Notes: generated from the sequence alone by a model not told the origin. 64,000 bases of DNA from Stentor roeselii (GCA_006503475.1 RSEH01000115.1:81379-145378), one strand, 5' to 3'; numbered from the stretch's first letter, positions 1 to 10,116 are shown. Translations and numbers: made by a program.

Positions 1-3000
1 ACTACGGAGAATCATATCTAACGAAATCTGCTGATGAAAGAATTTTAATCTCAACAGCCACGATCTTAGGAATAAAACTTGTGAAAAGAGAACTTAAAAC
101 TTTAACTGTTTTAAAAGATTCCGAAGAGATCTCCTTTCATATCTTAGGCTGCCAGTCAATGTCTGAAGCCCGTAAAAAGTGCCACATTGTTCTTAAAAGT
201 AATTCAGGGACCTTTCTCTACATAATCGGCAGTTTTGAAGCAATGGACGAAGCAGTGGGCTTTACCCAGACCTCAGACAATGAGACCTTAGAATTAACGA
301 CTTCCAACAAAAAACAAGGAATCCGCCAACTGATCCTTGCCTACAAGGTCCTTAATCCTTCTGCAACAGAAGCTTTTCAGTCAGCTTATTCAAAAGCGAG
401 TCGATCTCCAGTGAACCGTCAGGGTCGCATTGAAAGTTTATTTGATGAACTAGAAGCAGGATGCACTTATTTAGGACTCGTTGGACTTGAAGAGTCAGTT
501 GAAGAAGACACAAAACTCACGGTCAAAGCTCTTCAGGAAGCTGGGGTCAGGTTCTGGATGCTCTCTGGGGATTCTTTTGAAGGAAGTCTTAGTGCTGGGA
601 TCAGCTCGGGTATTGTCCAGGAGTCTACACCTGTTGTTAGTGTTCATGATATTCGATCTCAAGATGAATTTTTTCAGGTCACTGATACGATTTTTGATAA
701 ATATCTTTCACCGGCTGCGAAAGGTTCTAAAATGAGAAGATCCTCTTTATCAATTTTCAACGAGCCTCTAGCATGTTTCGTAACCGAAAAGAATTCATTT
801 ATCCCTGCATCAAAAGAATCCCCTGAAGTAGAAAACACAATTTGCGGGGGTTCAGAAAGATTCATATCCCAAATATCACTAGGAGAAAAAAGATCCCTAA
901 ATCCAAAAACAGAAGACCAATCAACCCAACGAGCAACAGCTCAAGACCTGACATCAATGTTATCATCAAAGTTAAGCCACGGAAACGACCTGACAAGAGG
1001 CAAGCAAATTCACCCTCTAGTGAAAAAACTGACTTTTTCCTCTAAACTAGAAAAAGACTTCCTTCCCGTCCTTCCAAGCAAGTTCACGCTGATAATGGAC
1101 AGCAAAAGCCTTGACTTTGCCTTTAAATCAGAAGAAAACTTAAAAAACTTAGTCCTGATCCTCTTCTCCGCAAGTTCAGTCCTCATCACTTCAGTCCTTC
1201 CAAGTCACAAAACGCGAATCGCTGACGTTTTAAAGCACAACTTCAAGACCAGTCCTTTATTTCTCGCTGCTGGAGACGGTGGAAGTGACGTCGGAATGAT
1301 CACCTCTGCATCTGTCGGCTGTGGCATTGTTAATTATCAAGGAAATCAAGCTGCTTGTGCCTGTGACGTCGTTGTTAACGACTTTGCTGATCTACAGACT
1401 CTGATGATTGAAGGGAAATTGTTTCAGCATTGTTGGAATAAAGCGATTGAGATGAGTTTTTACCCTCTTGCTTTAATTGCAATGGTTTTAATATGGGTCG
1501 ATTTGAATTCTGATTACTCAGGACCTGTGATGGTTCCTTTTGATTGGATGGTTTTTTATTATTTTTTTGTTTCGGCTTTTATGACTTTCGTGCTTTGGAT
1601 GTTTCAGGCGCCGAAATCTGGGAAATTTAAAAGGGCAAAAATTGGGAAAAAATCAGAGAAGGTAGTTTTTTTGAAAATCGGTGCACTTGCTGCATGTCAG
1701 TCAGGGTCTATCGTGGCTTCTATGAAATATGGATTGATTTGTAGCAGTTGTTTAGAATCGCCTTCTGAGGCTTTGTTGGTTTTTATTTGTTTGGTTGTTT
1801 CAGTGTTTTTTACGTTAAGTCTTTTTGCTTTCAAATTTGCGAGAAAAAGCGTTTTTGTTGCGTTTTTTGGAGTTTTTTTATCTGTGATGGTTGTTGTTGT
1901 TGACAGTGAAACTAATGAAAACTCAGGTGTTTATCAGGTACTTTTTATTTATAGTGAAAGTCCTGTGCTCGTTATTCATTGTTTGATGCTTATTCTGTTT
2001 AACTGTGAAATTCCGTTGTTTTTTTACCTTTGGACTAAAATTTTCAAGAAAAGAAAGGCGAGTTTATTCAAGTCTAGATTCAACAAAAGGAAAAAAACTA
2101 CTATAAAGGAAGTTTTTAAACTTAAAGGACACGAATTTGAAAAATGTTCTTGTAATGGAGGAGAATTCAGTAAATTTACCTTGAAATTCGATTCAGAAGA
2201 CCGAAAACTGAAGTTCTCTCAAAGTATTCTTCCCTTTCAAATGAAAATCTTGCAGAACTTTTCATATGCTGTGTTAATTCTAGTCCTTACTTTATTTCTC
2301 CTCGAAATAACATCCTCAAATACAAACTACACAAACCTTTCCTTTTACAGTTCCAATCTTTTCATATTCATTCTATCTCTAGGATACTCCAGGTATTTTT
2401 TTCAAAGATTTCATTCAGAAAAACTAGAAACCTCAAGAAAAAGACTATTCTCTAAACTAAAGCTTTCCTCTCTCCTACAATTCTTTTACCAGACATTGAA
2501 TCTTCTTCTATTATCATTCAGTTTTTTCTGGAACATTCGTATAAGTTTAACCCTATTATTCCCAAGCAGTCTCTCTCAGTACTTCACAGACGACTGGGTG
2601 TTAGTCCAGTCGAATTCAATAATAATTTCAATAGCCTTACTACGATTCAGCATTTCTTCAATAATAACTCAAAGTTCATTTCCAGTTCCTGAAGCCATTC
2701 AATTCCTGTCAATTTACCTTTTTTCCCTGACCCTATGCCTAATCAACACCTACAAGTCAAAATCATCCTGCCTAACCCAATTTAACACCCTACAACAAAT
2801 GAGCGACGATTATGAAAAAGGCACAAGTGTCTTGGACTTCCTCCTTCCCGCCTTCGTCCGTAAGCGTGTAAAAGAAGGCGCCCGATACATCGCTGAAGAC
2901 CAAGGCGAGGTCTCAGTCCTCTTCTGCTACATCATGAATTTCGACCAGATCACCAACGAGTACTCAATCGAAGAACTCACAGGCCTTCTCGACGAGATCT

Positions 3001-4871
3001 TCGGCAAAATCGACAGTCTCTGTGAAATGGTCGGAGTTACTAAAATCGAAACTGTCGCCAACACTTACATGGCCTGCGCAGGCCTAAAAGATGGAGACTC
3101 TGAACTTAAACCCTTTCTTAGAAACCTGCCACATGCAAGACGCGCTGTGGAACTGGCCTTCGCTATTTTACGTGCGAAAGACCAGATCTTGTTGAAAAAT
3201 GGAGAAAGGGTTAATTTGAAAGTCGGAATTCATAGTGGAACTGTTACTGCTGGAGTCGTCGGGTTTCATAAACCGCAATTTTCACTTGTTGGAGATACGG
3301 TTAATACTGCCAGTAGGATGGCGTCGAATGGAGAAAAAAATACTATTCATATTTCTAGGAAAACTTTTGAGTTAATTGGCGAACCGAAGAATTTCAGCTT
3401 TAAGGCGAATCAGATGGAGATTAAAGGGAAGGGGATTATGGAGACTTTTACTATTTATTTGCATCAGATGGTTCAGGGGTCTTTTAAGGAAAATCGTGTT
3501 AGTGGAAGCTGGACCAGCAGCTTTCATGGAATTAGTCTTCCTGTTGAACATAGTGTTGAATCAGCAGATGAAAAAAGTGACTTGATTCAGGATTTGAGAC
3601 TTTTGAATTCTACTGAGTTTTTTAATAAGGCGGAAAGGAATGGGAAGTGGGTTAGGTTTTCATTGAGTGATCAGGAAAAAGAACTGGTTAAGTGGAAACA
3701 AAGAGACTCTGCAGTTTTTTTTAAAGTTTTGGTTGGTCTCAAGATTTTCTTGTCTTTGGTTTTGGTTGTGACTGTTTTTTTTATGAGTGGATTTTTGAGG
3801 CCGTTGATGATTGCTGGACTGCTCTTGGATTTGGCTTGTGCTGGTTTGATGGCTTTAGTGGTTTGCAGGTATCAATCTAGTCTTTTTTTCACAGTTGGGT
3901 ACTCTTTGTGGATGGGGCTTGTGATACTCACGTCTATTGTTGCGTATTTTTTGTACTCGGGCTCGGATGTTTTAGTGATGTTTATTTGGTTGCATTTTCA
4001 GCTACTTGTTTTAAGTCCTTTGTTTCTGTCACATCTTATACTGCCAGTTACACTACTTCTTATTTTTCTTGTTGCTGCTCTCTCAAGTCAATACCAGACC
4101 ACATCCCAAGGTTCCATAATCGCCGGAAGTATTTTTTTCACACTCTTACAAACAATGCAAAAGTATTCAACAGAGTCAAAAGCCCGTCGAGACGAAAGTC
4201 TATCAACCTTAGCATCAAGAGAATACGAAAAGATAACCAAGCTTCTAACCCAGATGATTCCAGAGCACGTATTCAACCACTTAAAAGACGAGAACTCAGT
4301 GACCGACAATTTCGTGCAAGTGACTGTGATATACGCCGACATCGTAGGATTCACTCCCTGGTCATCAGGTCGTGAATCCGCAGAGATAGTGAACATGTTA
4401 TCCAGTCTTTTCACCAAATTCGACAAAAGCAGCGTAAAAAACAACGTCTACAAAGTCCACACAATTGGAGACTGCTACGTCGCCATGGGCTTTCGAGGAG
4501 GTCAATCACGAGACCCAGTCGAAGAGTGCATCAATGTAGTGAACTTCGCATATTCAATGTTAAAAATCATTAAAAAAGTACAGAAACTCAATCATGAACT
4601 TAACATGAGAATTGGAATTCATACAGGAGATATCATCGGAGGAGTCATGGGAACTAACATTGTTAGATATGATATCTATGGAATAGACGTGCTTTTCGCT
4701 AATTCCATGGAAAGTAACGGAATTCCAGGGAAAATCATCGTCAGTGAGTCAACGAAAAACTTCTTGGAAAAAGGAATTCCGAAGAAATTTCAGTTTAATT
4801 TCCATACACAGGTGAAAATACTTGAAAGGACTTACAAGGCTTTTGAACTTGTTCTTGATGAAGGGTTGTAA
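1..4871 (+). CDS. P-type (P4-like) ATPase / guanylyl cyclase fusion, 5' end outside window
   Basis: The reading frame is open from base 3, so the gene runs in from the left; 1622 residues are visible. The first part is the end of a P4-type ATPase: P-domain hinge motifs LSGD (about 570) and AAGDGGSDVG (about 1265-1295), then membrane segments (about 1440-2040 and 2260-2770). Two class III cyclase domains follow (about 2820-3450 and 4240-4850), separated by a second membrane set (about 3715-4150). The first cyclase domain lacks the metal-binding Asp residues (FCYIMNF, VANTYM) but keeps the Asn/Arg pair (GDTVNTASRM). The second keeps both Asp (YADIVGF, TIGDCY) but lacks Asn/Arg. One composite active site per molecule is expected. 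Glu in KIET at the purine-specificity position favours GTP. ATPase-linked guanylyl cyclases are known from ciliates and apicomplexans. The flippase substrate cannot be judged because the DKTG region is outside. Confidence 0.9.
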   Translation, partial: YGESYLTKSADERILISTATILGIKLVKRELKTLTVLKDSEEISFHILGCQSMSEARKKCHIVLKSNSGTFLYIIGSFEAMDEAVGFTQTSDNETLELTTSNKKQGIRQLILAYKVLNPSATEAFQSAYSKASRSPVNRQGRIESLFDELEAGCTYLGLVGLEESVEEDTKLTVKALQEAGVRFWMLSGDSFEGSLSAGISSGIVQESTPVVSVHDIRSQDEFFQVTDTIFDKYLSPAAKGSKMRRSSLSIFNEPLACFVTEKNSFIPASKESPEVENTICGGSERFISQISLGEKRSLNPKTEDQSTQRATAQDLTSMLSSKLSHGNDLTRGKQIHPLVKKLTFSSKLEKDFLPVLPSKFTLIMDSKSLDFAFKSEENLKNLVLILFSASSVLITSVLPSHKTRIADVLKHNFKTSPLFLAAGDGGSDVGMITSASVGCGIVNYQGNQAACACDVVVNDFADLQTLMIEGKLFQHCWNKAIEMSFYPLALIAMVLIWVDLNSDYSGPVMVPFDWMVFYYFFVSAFMTFVLWMFQAPKSGKFKRAKIGKKSEKVVFLKIGALAACQSGSIVASMKYGLICSSCLESPSEALLVFICLVVSVFFTLSLFAFKFARKSVFVAFFGVFLSVMVVVVDSETNENSGVYQVLFIYSESPVLVIHCLMLILFNCEIPLFFYLWTKIFKKRKASLFKSRFNKRKKTTIKEVFKLKGHEFEKCSCNGGEFSKFTLKFDSEDRKLKFSQSILPFQMKILQNFSYAVLILVLTLFLLEITSSNTNYTNLSFYSSNLFIFILSLGYSRYFFQRFHSEKLETSRKRLFSKLKLSSLLQFFYQTLNLLLLSFSFFWNIRISLTLLFPSSLSQYFTDDWVLVQSNSIIISIALLRFSISSIITQSSFPVPEAIQFLSIYLFSLTLCLINTYKSKSSCLTQFNTLQQMSDDYEKGTSVLDFLLPAFVRKRVKEGARYIAEDQGEVSVLFCYIMNFDQITNEYSIEELTGLLDEIFGKIDSLCEMVGVTKIETVANTYMACAGLKDGDSELKPFLRNLPHARRAVELAFAILRAKDQILLKNGERVNLKVGIHSGTVTAGVVGFHKPQFSLVGDTVNTASRMASNGEKNTIHISRKTFELIGEPKNFSFKANQMEIKGKGIMETFTIYLHQMVQGSFKENRVSGSWTSSFHGISLPVEHSVESADEKSDLIQDLRLLNSTEFFNKAERNGKWVRFSLSDQEKELVKWKQRDSAVFFKVLVGLKIFLSLVLVVTVFFMSGFLRPLMIAGLLLDLACAGLMALVVCRYQSSLFFTVGYSLWMGLVILTSIVAYFLYSGSDVLVMFIWLHFQLLVLSPLFLSHLILPVTLLLIFLVAALSSQYQTTSQGSIIAGSIFFTLLQTMQKYSTESKARRDESLSTLASREYEKITKLLTQMIPEHVFNHLKDENSVTDNFVQVTVIYADIVGFTPWSSGRESAEIVNMLSSLFTKFDKSSVKNNVYKVHTIGDCYVAMGFRGGQSRDPVEECINVVNFAYSMLKIIKKVQKLNHELNMRIGIHTGDIIGGVMGTNIVRYDIYGIDVLFANSMESNGIPGKIIVSESTKNFLEKGIPKKFQFNFHTQVKILERTYKAFELVLDEGL

Positions 4872-4882
4872 AGTTAATAATT

Positions 4883-5647
4883 ATGAACTATGTGCAAAAT
4901 CGTGTACTCTCCACAGATGATGAAGAATGGTTCTTGGAAAAGCTTAGAAAATTAGGAGTTGATAGAGAGTCGATTTTTGAATGCATGGTTTTTTGTATTG
5001 ATCACTCAGAGTGCTCGACTCAGGTGTTAGGTTTGATTAAAGATAATGTTGTGTCTATTGCAGGACTTTATTTGATCTCTGATGTGCTTTTTAATTGTAA
5101 TAAGGTCGATGTGCAGTTTTCTTGGAGTTATTTGCCTCAGCTTGAAAGTTTAATGCCGGAGTATCTTGAAGGGTTTCATGGGGATGATAAGGCTTTGAAG
5201 GTCGTCATGGTTTGGAGCACTTGGGGAGTTTTTGATAAAAAGTACTTGAAAGGACTGCAGTGTATTATTGCTAATCGACCTACTCCGGATACTAGACTTA
5301 TTAAGGTTTATGTCAAGATGCTTCGGCTTTGTGATGAATACTTTATTAAAAAACTTTGTAAGGAATCTGGTCAGTCTGTTCAGGGTGATAGGAATAAACA
5401 GATTGAAAGAATTACTTGTTTTATGGACTTTGTGTTACAAAGCAATGGGATTAATGAACAGTGGGTCTTAATCGACCTATCCTCCTCAGGCGAGCGCGTC
5501 GACATAGTATTAGAAAAGTTCCACAAAGCAGTAGACCAACTGTCATCGCCCTCTCTTCTCGGTCACGAAATCGAGTCCTCAGGTCGTAAATCCCTTAAAA
5601 AGCTTCTAAGCAAGTACCCATCCACCTACATCTGCAGTCATTCCTAA
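4883..5647 (+). CDS. SR140/U2SURP-like CID-domain protein
   Basis: 254 residues. Residues about 10-125 read like the CTD-interacting (CID) domain of the U2 snRNP-associated SR140/CHERP family: MVFCIDHSE, then a helix with GLYLISDVLFN, then a segment like the SR140 'YLP.LE..MP' stretch. In animals SR140 also has an RRM and a SURP module; neither is seen here, so this is a CID-only or divergent version. The C-terminal third has no feature I recognise. A role in pre-mRNA processing is inference from the family. The start lies 11 bp after the cyclase stop in a TAATTATG context. Confidence 0.5.
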   Translation: MNYVQNRVLSTDDEEWFLEKLRKLGVDRESIFECMVFCIDHSECSTQVLGLIKDNVVSIAGLYLISDVLFNCNKVDVQFSWSYLPQLESLMPEYLEGFHGDDKALKVVMVWSTWGVFDKKYLKGLQCIIANRPTPDTRLIKVYVKMLRLCDEYFIKKLCKESGQSVQGDRNKQIERITCFMDFVLQSNGINEQWVLIDLSSSGERVDIVLEKFHKAVDQLSSPSLLGHEIESSGRKSLKKLLSKYPSTYICSHS

Positions 5648-5658
5648 TAATTTAAATA

Positions 5659-7275
5659 ATGAACGAGAAGCCTGAAGACTACCTGAAAAACTCTGAGTTT
5701 CTCGCTGCTGAAGCCTTGAACTTGATAATCGCCCAAGGTGCAGAACAACTCTATGAAAGATATATTTCAACTAAATGCGTTCCTTATTCAGTCGATTTCC
5801 TCGTCTCAGCTTTCGCATCGGTCTTCGAATTGCGCAGTATTCGACATGAACCGTCAGGTTTTGAAGTCTGGGAAGAAGACTCAGAGCCAAGAGCAAGTCC
5901 GATTGATAACTGGGCGCGAAATACAGTCCCGGTCATTACAAAAGTCAAACTTCCGAAGTCAGAGCCAGCCACTACTTTCGCCCCAGACACGAAATCAGTA
6001 AAAAGTTACAGTTCAAGACGATCCATGGCTCGTCTTCCAAAGTCCAGCAGCATCAAAGCGAAAGTAAACGAAACTGTAAGCATCGAAGAAGGAATCCTGC
6101 CAGTGCCCATCCCTCAAGACAAGACAGAAGTGAACGAAGAGGAAGAGTTTCTCAGGCAAAGAAAGGAAAGAGAGATGAAAAAACGCAAGGAAGACTCAGA
6201 AAGACTGAAAAAGATGAAAGATGAAGAAGCTGATCGCGAAAAAAAACTTCAGAAGGAAGCTGAAGATATGAAAAAGAAAGTTTTTACCTACGACCATCGA
6301 GGAAAGATCATTTATGTAAATCCAGTCAAATGTGAAAGTTTACCTGAAAACTTCGCTGAGTGCAGATTTATCTCACAGGAACCTCCTGTCGAGGAAAAAA
6401 AACCGAAAAGTCGCAAAAAGTCGACTAATGATTTTTCGGCGGTTAAAAGGGTTAAAACTGCTCCGGCTCATGAAAGAGAATGGGTGAAAAATGTCACATC
6501 GATACAGCCTTCGCTTATTGAAGCTATTTCTCTTAATCATAATGTCACTTTCATTGAAGGCAATAGGACTAAGTATCCTCCTGTTGAAAAGGCGGAGGAT
6601 GGAAGGACTATGACTAGAAAAGAGTATTTGATGAATTATCAGAGTAAGCAGGAAGCGCATGTTGTTATTGATAAAAATGAGAAAAATGAAAAAAAATCAT
6701 CTTCGATTAGTAGTATTGACTCAGCTCGGAAAGGGATGGATAGTAAAAAGGATATATTTGAAATAATTCCTGATTATGAAGATATACCTGCTGACCGTCC
6801 AGACCCATCAAGAGGAAATCGAAGTGTGCCCCCAGCACGTTCAATGACCCACGGACGTATAGTTCAATACGGTTCAGGCGCCAAGCTAGACTCCAGCATG
6901 GGCCCAATGGACAAGTTCAACTCAGAGATCATGAACAACCGGAACTGGGGAGTGAACCCTCCCTTAAAAGAGCCAACAATAATCGACCGTCGGCCATTAA
7001 AGCCCGACATAAAGCAACTACGAGACGTTTACGGCAACATCTTAAAAAAGCCTAAAGACGTTCCCTTTATTTCAGCAAACGAACTCTGGAGTGAAAACGA
7101 AAAAAAGCTGAAAAAACCCAGAGACCGTCCTTTTATTGAAAGAATTGAGAAAAAAACACGAATGCCGCCACCGCCTTATGGTTTCACTATGATCAACGCC
7201 TTGCCTGAACTTAACCCTTTAGCGGCAAGTGGAGTGAGCAACAAGAGTTTGAACCGGTCAGAGAATAATAAATAG
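5659..7275 (+). CDS. C2orf81-like ciliary protein
   Basis: 538 residues. The N-terminus has the conserved block of the C2orf81 family: a helical segment with [10 protein letters not shown], then an acidic stretch with WEEDSEP and [10 protein letters not shown]; the last motif matches the family's D-x-W-A-x-x-x-V-P-V signature. Residues about 160-215 are a Lys/Glu-rich helix, probably coiled coil. The C-terminal half is basic and low in complexity, with a repeated 'KKP(K/R)D(V/R)PFI' motif (about 7050-7130). Animal C2orf81 is expressed in ciliated and sperm cells, but its molecular role is not known to me. It lies 11 bp after the CID gene and 10 bp before MZT1. Confidence 0.6.
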   Translation: MNEKPEDYLKNSEFLAAEALNLIIAQGAEQLYERYISTKCVPYSVDFLVSAFASVFELRSIRHEPSGFEVWEEDSEPRASPIDNWARNTVPVITKVKLPKSEPATTFAPDTKSVKSYSSRRSMARLPKSSSIKAKVNETVSIEEGILPVPIPQDKTEVNEEEEFLRQRKEREMKKRKEDSERLKKMKDEEADREKKLQKEAEDMKKKVFTYDHRGKIIYVNPVKCESLPENFAECRFISQEPPVEEKKPKSRKKSTNDFSAVKRVKTAPAHEREWVKNVTSIQPSLIEAISLNHNVTFIEGNRTKYPPVEKAEDGRTMTRKEYLMNYQSKQEAHVVIDKNEKNEKKSSSISSIDSARKGMDSKKDIFEIIPDYEDIPADRPDPSRGNRSVPPARSMTHGRIVQYGSGAKLDSSMGPMDKFNSEIMNNRNWGVNPPLKEPTIIDRRPLKPDIKQLRDVYGNILKKPKDVPFISANELWSENEKKLKKPRDRPFIERIEKKTRMPPPPYGFTMINALPELNPLAASGVSNKSLNRSENNK

Positions 7276-7285
7276 AGTGATAAAT

Positions 7286-7489
7286 ATGAACTCTGAATGG
7301 GAAGAAGCGAAAGAAACTATTGAGATCTTGTATGAAATCTCACAGATTCTCAACACTGGACTTGATAGGACTAGTCTTTCTATACTCGTCTCGCTTTGTG
7401 AAAATGGAGTCAACCCGGAAGCTTTGGCGGCTGTTGTTAAAGAACTTAGAAGAGAAGCATCGGCTTTGAAACAGTCTGGAGTGAGTTAA
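7286..7489 (+). CDS. MZT1: Mitotic-spindle organizing protein 1 (MOZART1)
   Basis: 67 residues. The core matches MZT1 over nearly its full length: [18 protein letters not shown], then [21 protein letters not shown]1 binds the N-terminal region of gamma-tubulin complex proteins and helps recruit and activate the complex at microtubule-organising centres and basal bodies. The start is the ATG at 7286 (ATAAATATG); an in-frame GTG at 7277 would add three residues but is unlikely as a start. The length is normal for this very short family. Confidence 0.9.
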   Translation: MNSEWEEAKETIEILYEISQILNTGLDRTSLSILVSLCENGVNPEALAAVVKELRREASALKQSGVS

Positions 7490-7508
7490 ATAGATTAGAT
7501 GTAATTTA

Positions 7509-8180
7509 ATGGGATGCGCCATGCCTAGGGCTGATATGACTGCAGAAGAAGCCACCAGCCATAATCTTGACCTCCTGCTTGGATACTCTTCTGTCCCTAT
7601 AACCCGTTACTTCGAAGCACATCACAACAACACCCAAACCAACCTCGTGAACGAAGAGCAGTTTCAAAAAATCAAGTCAAAATCTGGAATTTTCATAAAA
7701 AACCCTGAACACGCTCAACAAATCTCAAATTTTTACTCACGTCTCAAAGAAGACCTCTTATTTTACAATTCTAAAAAACTCTCAGATCTCGCAATTTTGC
7801 TCTGTGCAGGAAGTGATGATCAAAAAGCCAGTTTTCTCTTCAAAAATCACAAAAAAGCCGAGCGAGAAACTCTTGAAAAAAACGAGTTAATTGAAATATT
7901 TGAAGGAATTTTAGAGATTCCTGTGTTGATAGTCACTGTGATTCAAGTCAAAGATGAAGTCAATCAACTGACTCAAGCTGACTTAAGACGATTCGCTTTA
8001 AAGCTGAAGTCAGGAAAGGAAAATGCTTTGAAGATGATAGTCGACAAGATCCTGGCAGGACGAGATGAAATTGATGAGCAAGGATTTGTAGAGGGTGTTA
8101 AAAATGAATTACCAAGTCAAACTCTCACTGCTGTAGGAATCAGAAAGATTTTAAAGAACCACCCAGTAATAGACGAGTGA
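7509..8180 (+). CDS. Hypothetical protein, 223 aa, MGC N-terminus
   Basis: I do not recognise this family. The protein begins MGCAMP; Gly2-Cys3 could be myristoylated and palmitoylated, though Pro at position 6 is poor for N-myristoyltransferase. The rest is soluble, helical and charged, with no membrane segment. The last 60 residues (QADLRRFALKL, then a D/E-rich helix) might be a degenerate EF-hand-like pair, but I see no complete calcium loop. It ends in TGA, evidence that TGA is a true stop here. It is the fifth gene of a same-strand run with gaps of 10-50 bp. Confidence 0.7.
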   Translation: MGCAMPRADMTAEEATSHNLDLLLGYSSVPITRYFEAHHNNTQTNLVNEEQFQKIKSKSGIFIKNPEHAQQISNFYSRLKEDLLFYNSKKLSDLAILLCAGSDDQKASFLFKNHKKAERETLEKNELIEIFEGILEIPVLIVTVIQVKDEVNQLTQADLRRFALKLKSGKENALKMIVDKILAGRDEIDEQGFVEGVKNELPSQTLTAVGIRKILKNHPVIDE

Positions 8181-8231
8181 GGAGAAAACCTAAAAATTAA
8201 ACTAATCTTAAAGTTAATTCTCTGCAGATAA

Positions 8232-8753
8232 ATGGATACCTTATCCGAGCTTCAAAGACTAAAACAAGGGTACCAGTCCGCCCTTTCTCTGTTAAAAAAG
8301 TACAACTCAGACCCTTCCTCCACAATAAACATTCCGATCACTTCTGTCGCCTTCGTTCAAGGCAAGTTAAAAAACCCTAACTCGATTTTCATCTACCTCT
8401 CTCCAGAGCTCACTTTAAAGTCAGACTTGCAAGGCTGTGAAACAATAATAAATCAAAAACTTTCAGGTACTTTTCACTCAGGTCTCGAAAAAAGCATTCA
8501 AGACCTTCAGCCACCCGAGCAGCAGCCAATTGAAAAGCTTTTCGAAAAGCTAAAAATTCTAGAAGAACAAGAAAATTCCACCCTTTGTCTGGGCAGCATA
8601 GTTGAAAAGCAAATCAAAGCATCAAGCGAAAACTCAAAAGAAACAATAAAACCAAAAGAAACGATAGAAACGATAGAAAAAACTGAAGAAGCAAAACTTT
8701 CACTGAAACCATCAAGATTCAAGCAAGAAATGCTTGAAAAGCGTAGAAATTAA
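8232..8753 (+). CDS. Small prefoldin/URI-like protein
   Basis: 173 residues. The N-terminus is a heptad-like helix (LSELQRLKQGYQSALSLLKK), followed by a short beta stretch, NIPITSVAFVQGKL..PNSIFIYL, and another helix. This order (helix, two strands around a G-K/R-L turn, helix) resembles alpha-type prefoldins, in particular URI1/UXT, where the turn reads like 'PFGPFAFMPGKL'. The C-terminal 60 residues are a low-complexity Lys/Glu/Thr tail with a run of 'KETIE' units. A co-chaperone role is inference from a weak resemblance. It starts at ATAAATGG. Confidence 0.6.
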   Translation: MDTLSELQRLKQGYQSALSLLKKYNSDPSSTINIPITSVAFVQGKLKNPNSIFIYLSPELTLKSDLQGCETIINQKLSGTFHSGLEKSIQDLQPPEQQPIEKLFEKLKILEEQENSTLCLGSIVEKQIKASSENSKETIKPKETIETIEKTEEAKLSLKPSRFKQEMLEKRRN

Positions 8754-8792
8754 AGTGTTTCCAATGAATCCGTTTTCTCAGAATAGATTAAC

Positions 8793-10109
8793 ATGAGTTA
8801 TATAATGATTTCTCTTGATAAATACAAAAGCTCGATAAACACGGTGGTCATCGCTTTAATCGCCTTGTCACAAGGACTGCTGTGCATGGCTGATCTTGCC
8901 TTGAGCTACATGTACAAAGACGACTTCAAGTTAAGTCCAGCGCAGGTGGCTCTGTTCACCTCGTTGATGACGATTCCCTGGATAATAAAACCGCTTTGGG
9001 GCTTTATTTCGGACTGTTGCCCGATACTCGGAAAGCGCAGGTCACCTTATTTGATGATTTTTGGAATCACTGGAGCAACTTGTTGGATCTTGCTTGGAAC
9101 TTCAAGTCCTTCACTTTTACTTACTTTCGTTATTTTACTCGTAATTCAAACCAGTGTCTGCTTTTGTAATGTGATTGGAGAGGCACTTGTAGTTGAAGAA
9201 AGCAAAAAAGTGCATAAATTTCAAGAAAGTCTTGAAAAACAAGAAAATCATGAAAATGCTTCGAATTTTGTGACGTTGTTCTTTGGGGCAAGGGCTGCGG
9301 GTACTGTTTTAACTGCTTATTTTGGAGGGATTTTGTTAGATTTGACTAGCAAAGAATTTGTGTTTACATTGACTGCTGCTTGTCCTGTGCTTTTGATGCT
9401 TTCTTCTATGTTGCTTTATGAGGAGAAGATCGTTTCTGATATCAAAATGACTGACCAAGCTCAGCAGATTTACAGGTTTATCTCGAGAAAAGAGGTCTTT
9501 TTACCGATTTTTTTTATTCTTGCTTTTACGTCTGTTCCTAGTTGTGCCGACGCCATGTTTTTCTTTTACACGAATCAACTTGGGTTTTCTCCTCAGTTCA
9601 TGGGAAAGATGAAACTTGCTTATGGCATCGGGACTATCATTGGCATGGTCATTTACTCAAATTTCTTGAAAAATATCAGCTTTAAAAAATTGCTTGTTTT
9701 TAACTCGATTTTTTGCATTTTAATATCACTTTCTCAACTGCTTTTAGTTACTCGGGTTAATCTTAGGATTCATGTTCCTGATGGGGTTTTTGCGGTTTTG
9801 TGTAGTTTTGTTGTACAACTCACTGCGGAACTTAGCATGATTCCTTTACTTGTTTTGTGTTGTAAGATATGTCCGGAGAATATTGAAGGGTCTTTGTATG
9901 CCTTGCTCATGTCTACTATGAACTTCGGGTCAATGATTTCCAGTCAATCAGGGGGCCTTCTGATGATTTTACTACAAATAACTCAAACCGAGTTCAGCAA
10001 CCTCTGGGCCTTAATAATGATCACAAGTCTTTCAATGTTCCTTCCATTGCCAATTCTCTACTGGGTTGAAGACACGAAGTCTTCTAAAGATGACTACGAG
10101 TTAGTTTAG
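8793..10109 (+). CDS. Folate-biopterin transporter (BT1/FBT, MFS)
   Basis: 438 residues with about 12 hydrophobic segments. The N-terminal part carries the BT1 family signature: MADLALSYMYKDDFKLSPAQ, then TIPWIIKPLWGFISD and GKRRSPYL. These transporters move folates or pterins across membranes in kinetoplastids, apicomplexans, ciliates, plants and cyanobacteria. The exact substrate cannot be read from sequence. ATG 8793 gives MSYIM; the ATG at 8805 sits in a better local context (TATAATG) and may be the real start. Its stop is 7 bp from the stop of the convergent TM9SF gene. Confidence 0.85.
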   Translation: MSYIMISLDKYKSSINTVVIALIALSQGLLCMADLALSYMYKDDFKLSPAQVALFTSLMTIPWIIKPLWGFISDCCPILGKRRSPYLMIFGITGATCWILLGTSSPSLLLTFVILLVIQTSVCFCNVIGEALVVEESKKVHKFQESLEKQENHENASNFVTLFFGARAAGTVLTAYFGGILLDLTSKEFVFTLTAACPVLLMLSSMLLYEEKIVSDIKMTDQAQQIYRFISRKEVFLPIFFILAFTSVPSCADAMFFFYTNQLGFSPQFMGKMKLAYGIGTIIGMVIYSNFLKNISFKKLLVFNSIFCILISLSQLLLVTRVNLRIHVPDGVFAVLCSFVVQLTAELSMIPLLVLCCKICPENIEGSLYALLMSTMNFGSMISSQSGGLLMILLQITQTEFSNLWALIMITSLSMFLPLPILYWVEDTKSSKDDYELV

Positions 10110-10116
10110 CTATTTA

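Noticed and set aside
3908-4375. 155-codon + frame inside the cyclase gene
   Set aside because: Lies entirely in another frame of the ATPase/cyclase coding region; composition (Cys/Tyr/Ser then Arg-rich) is a shadow of the real frame.
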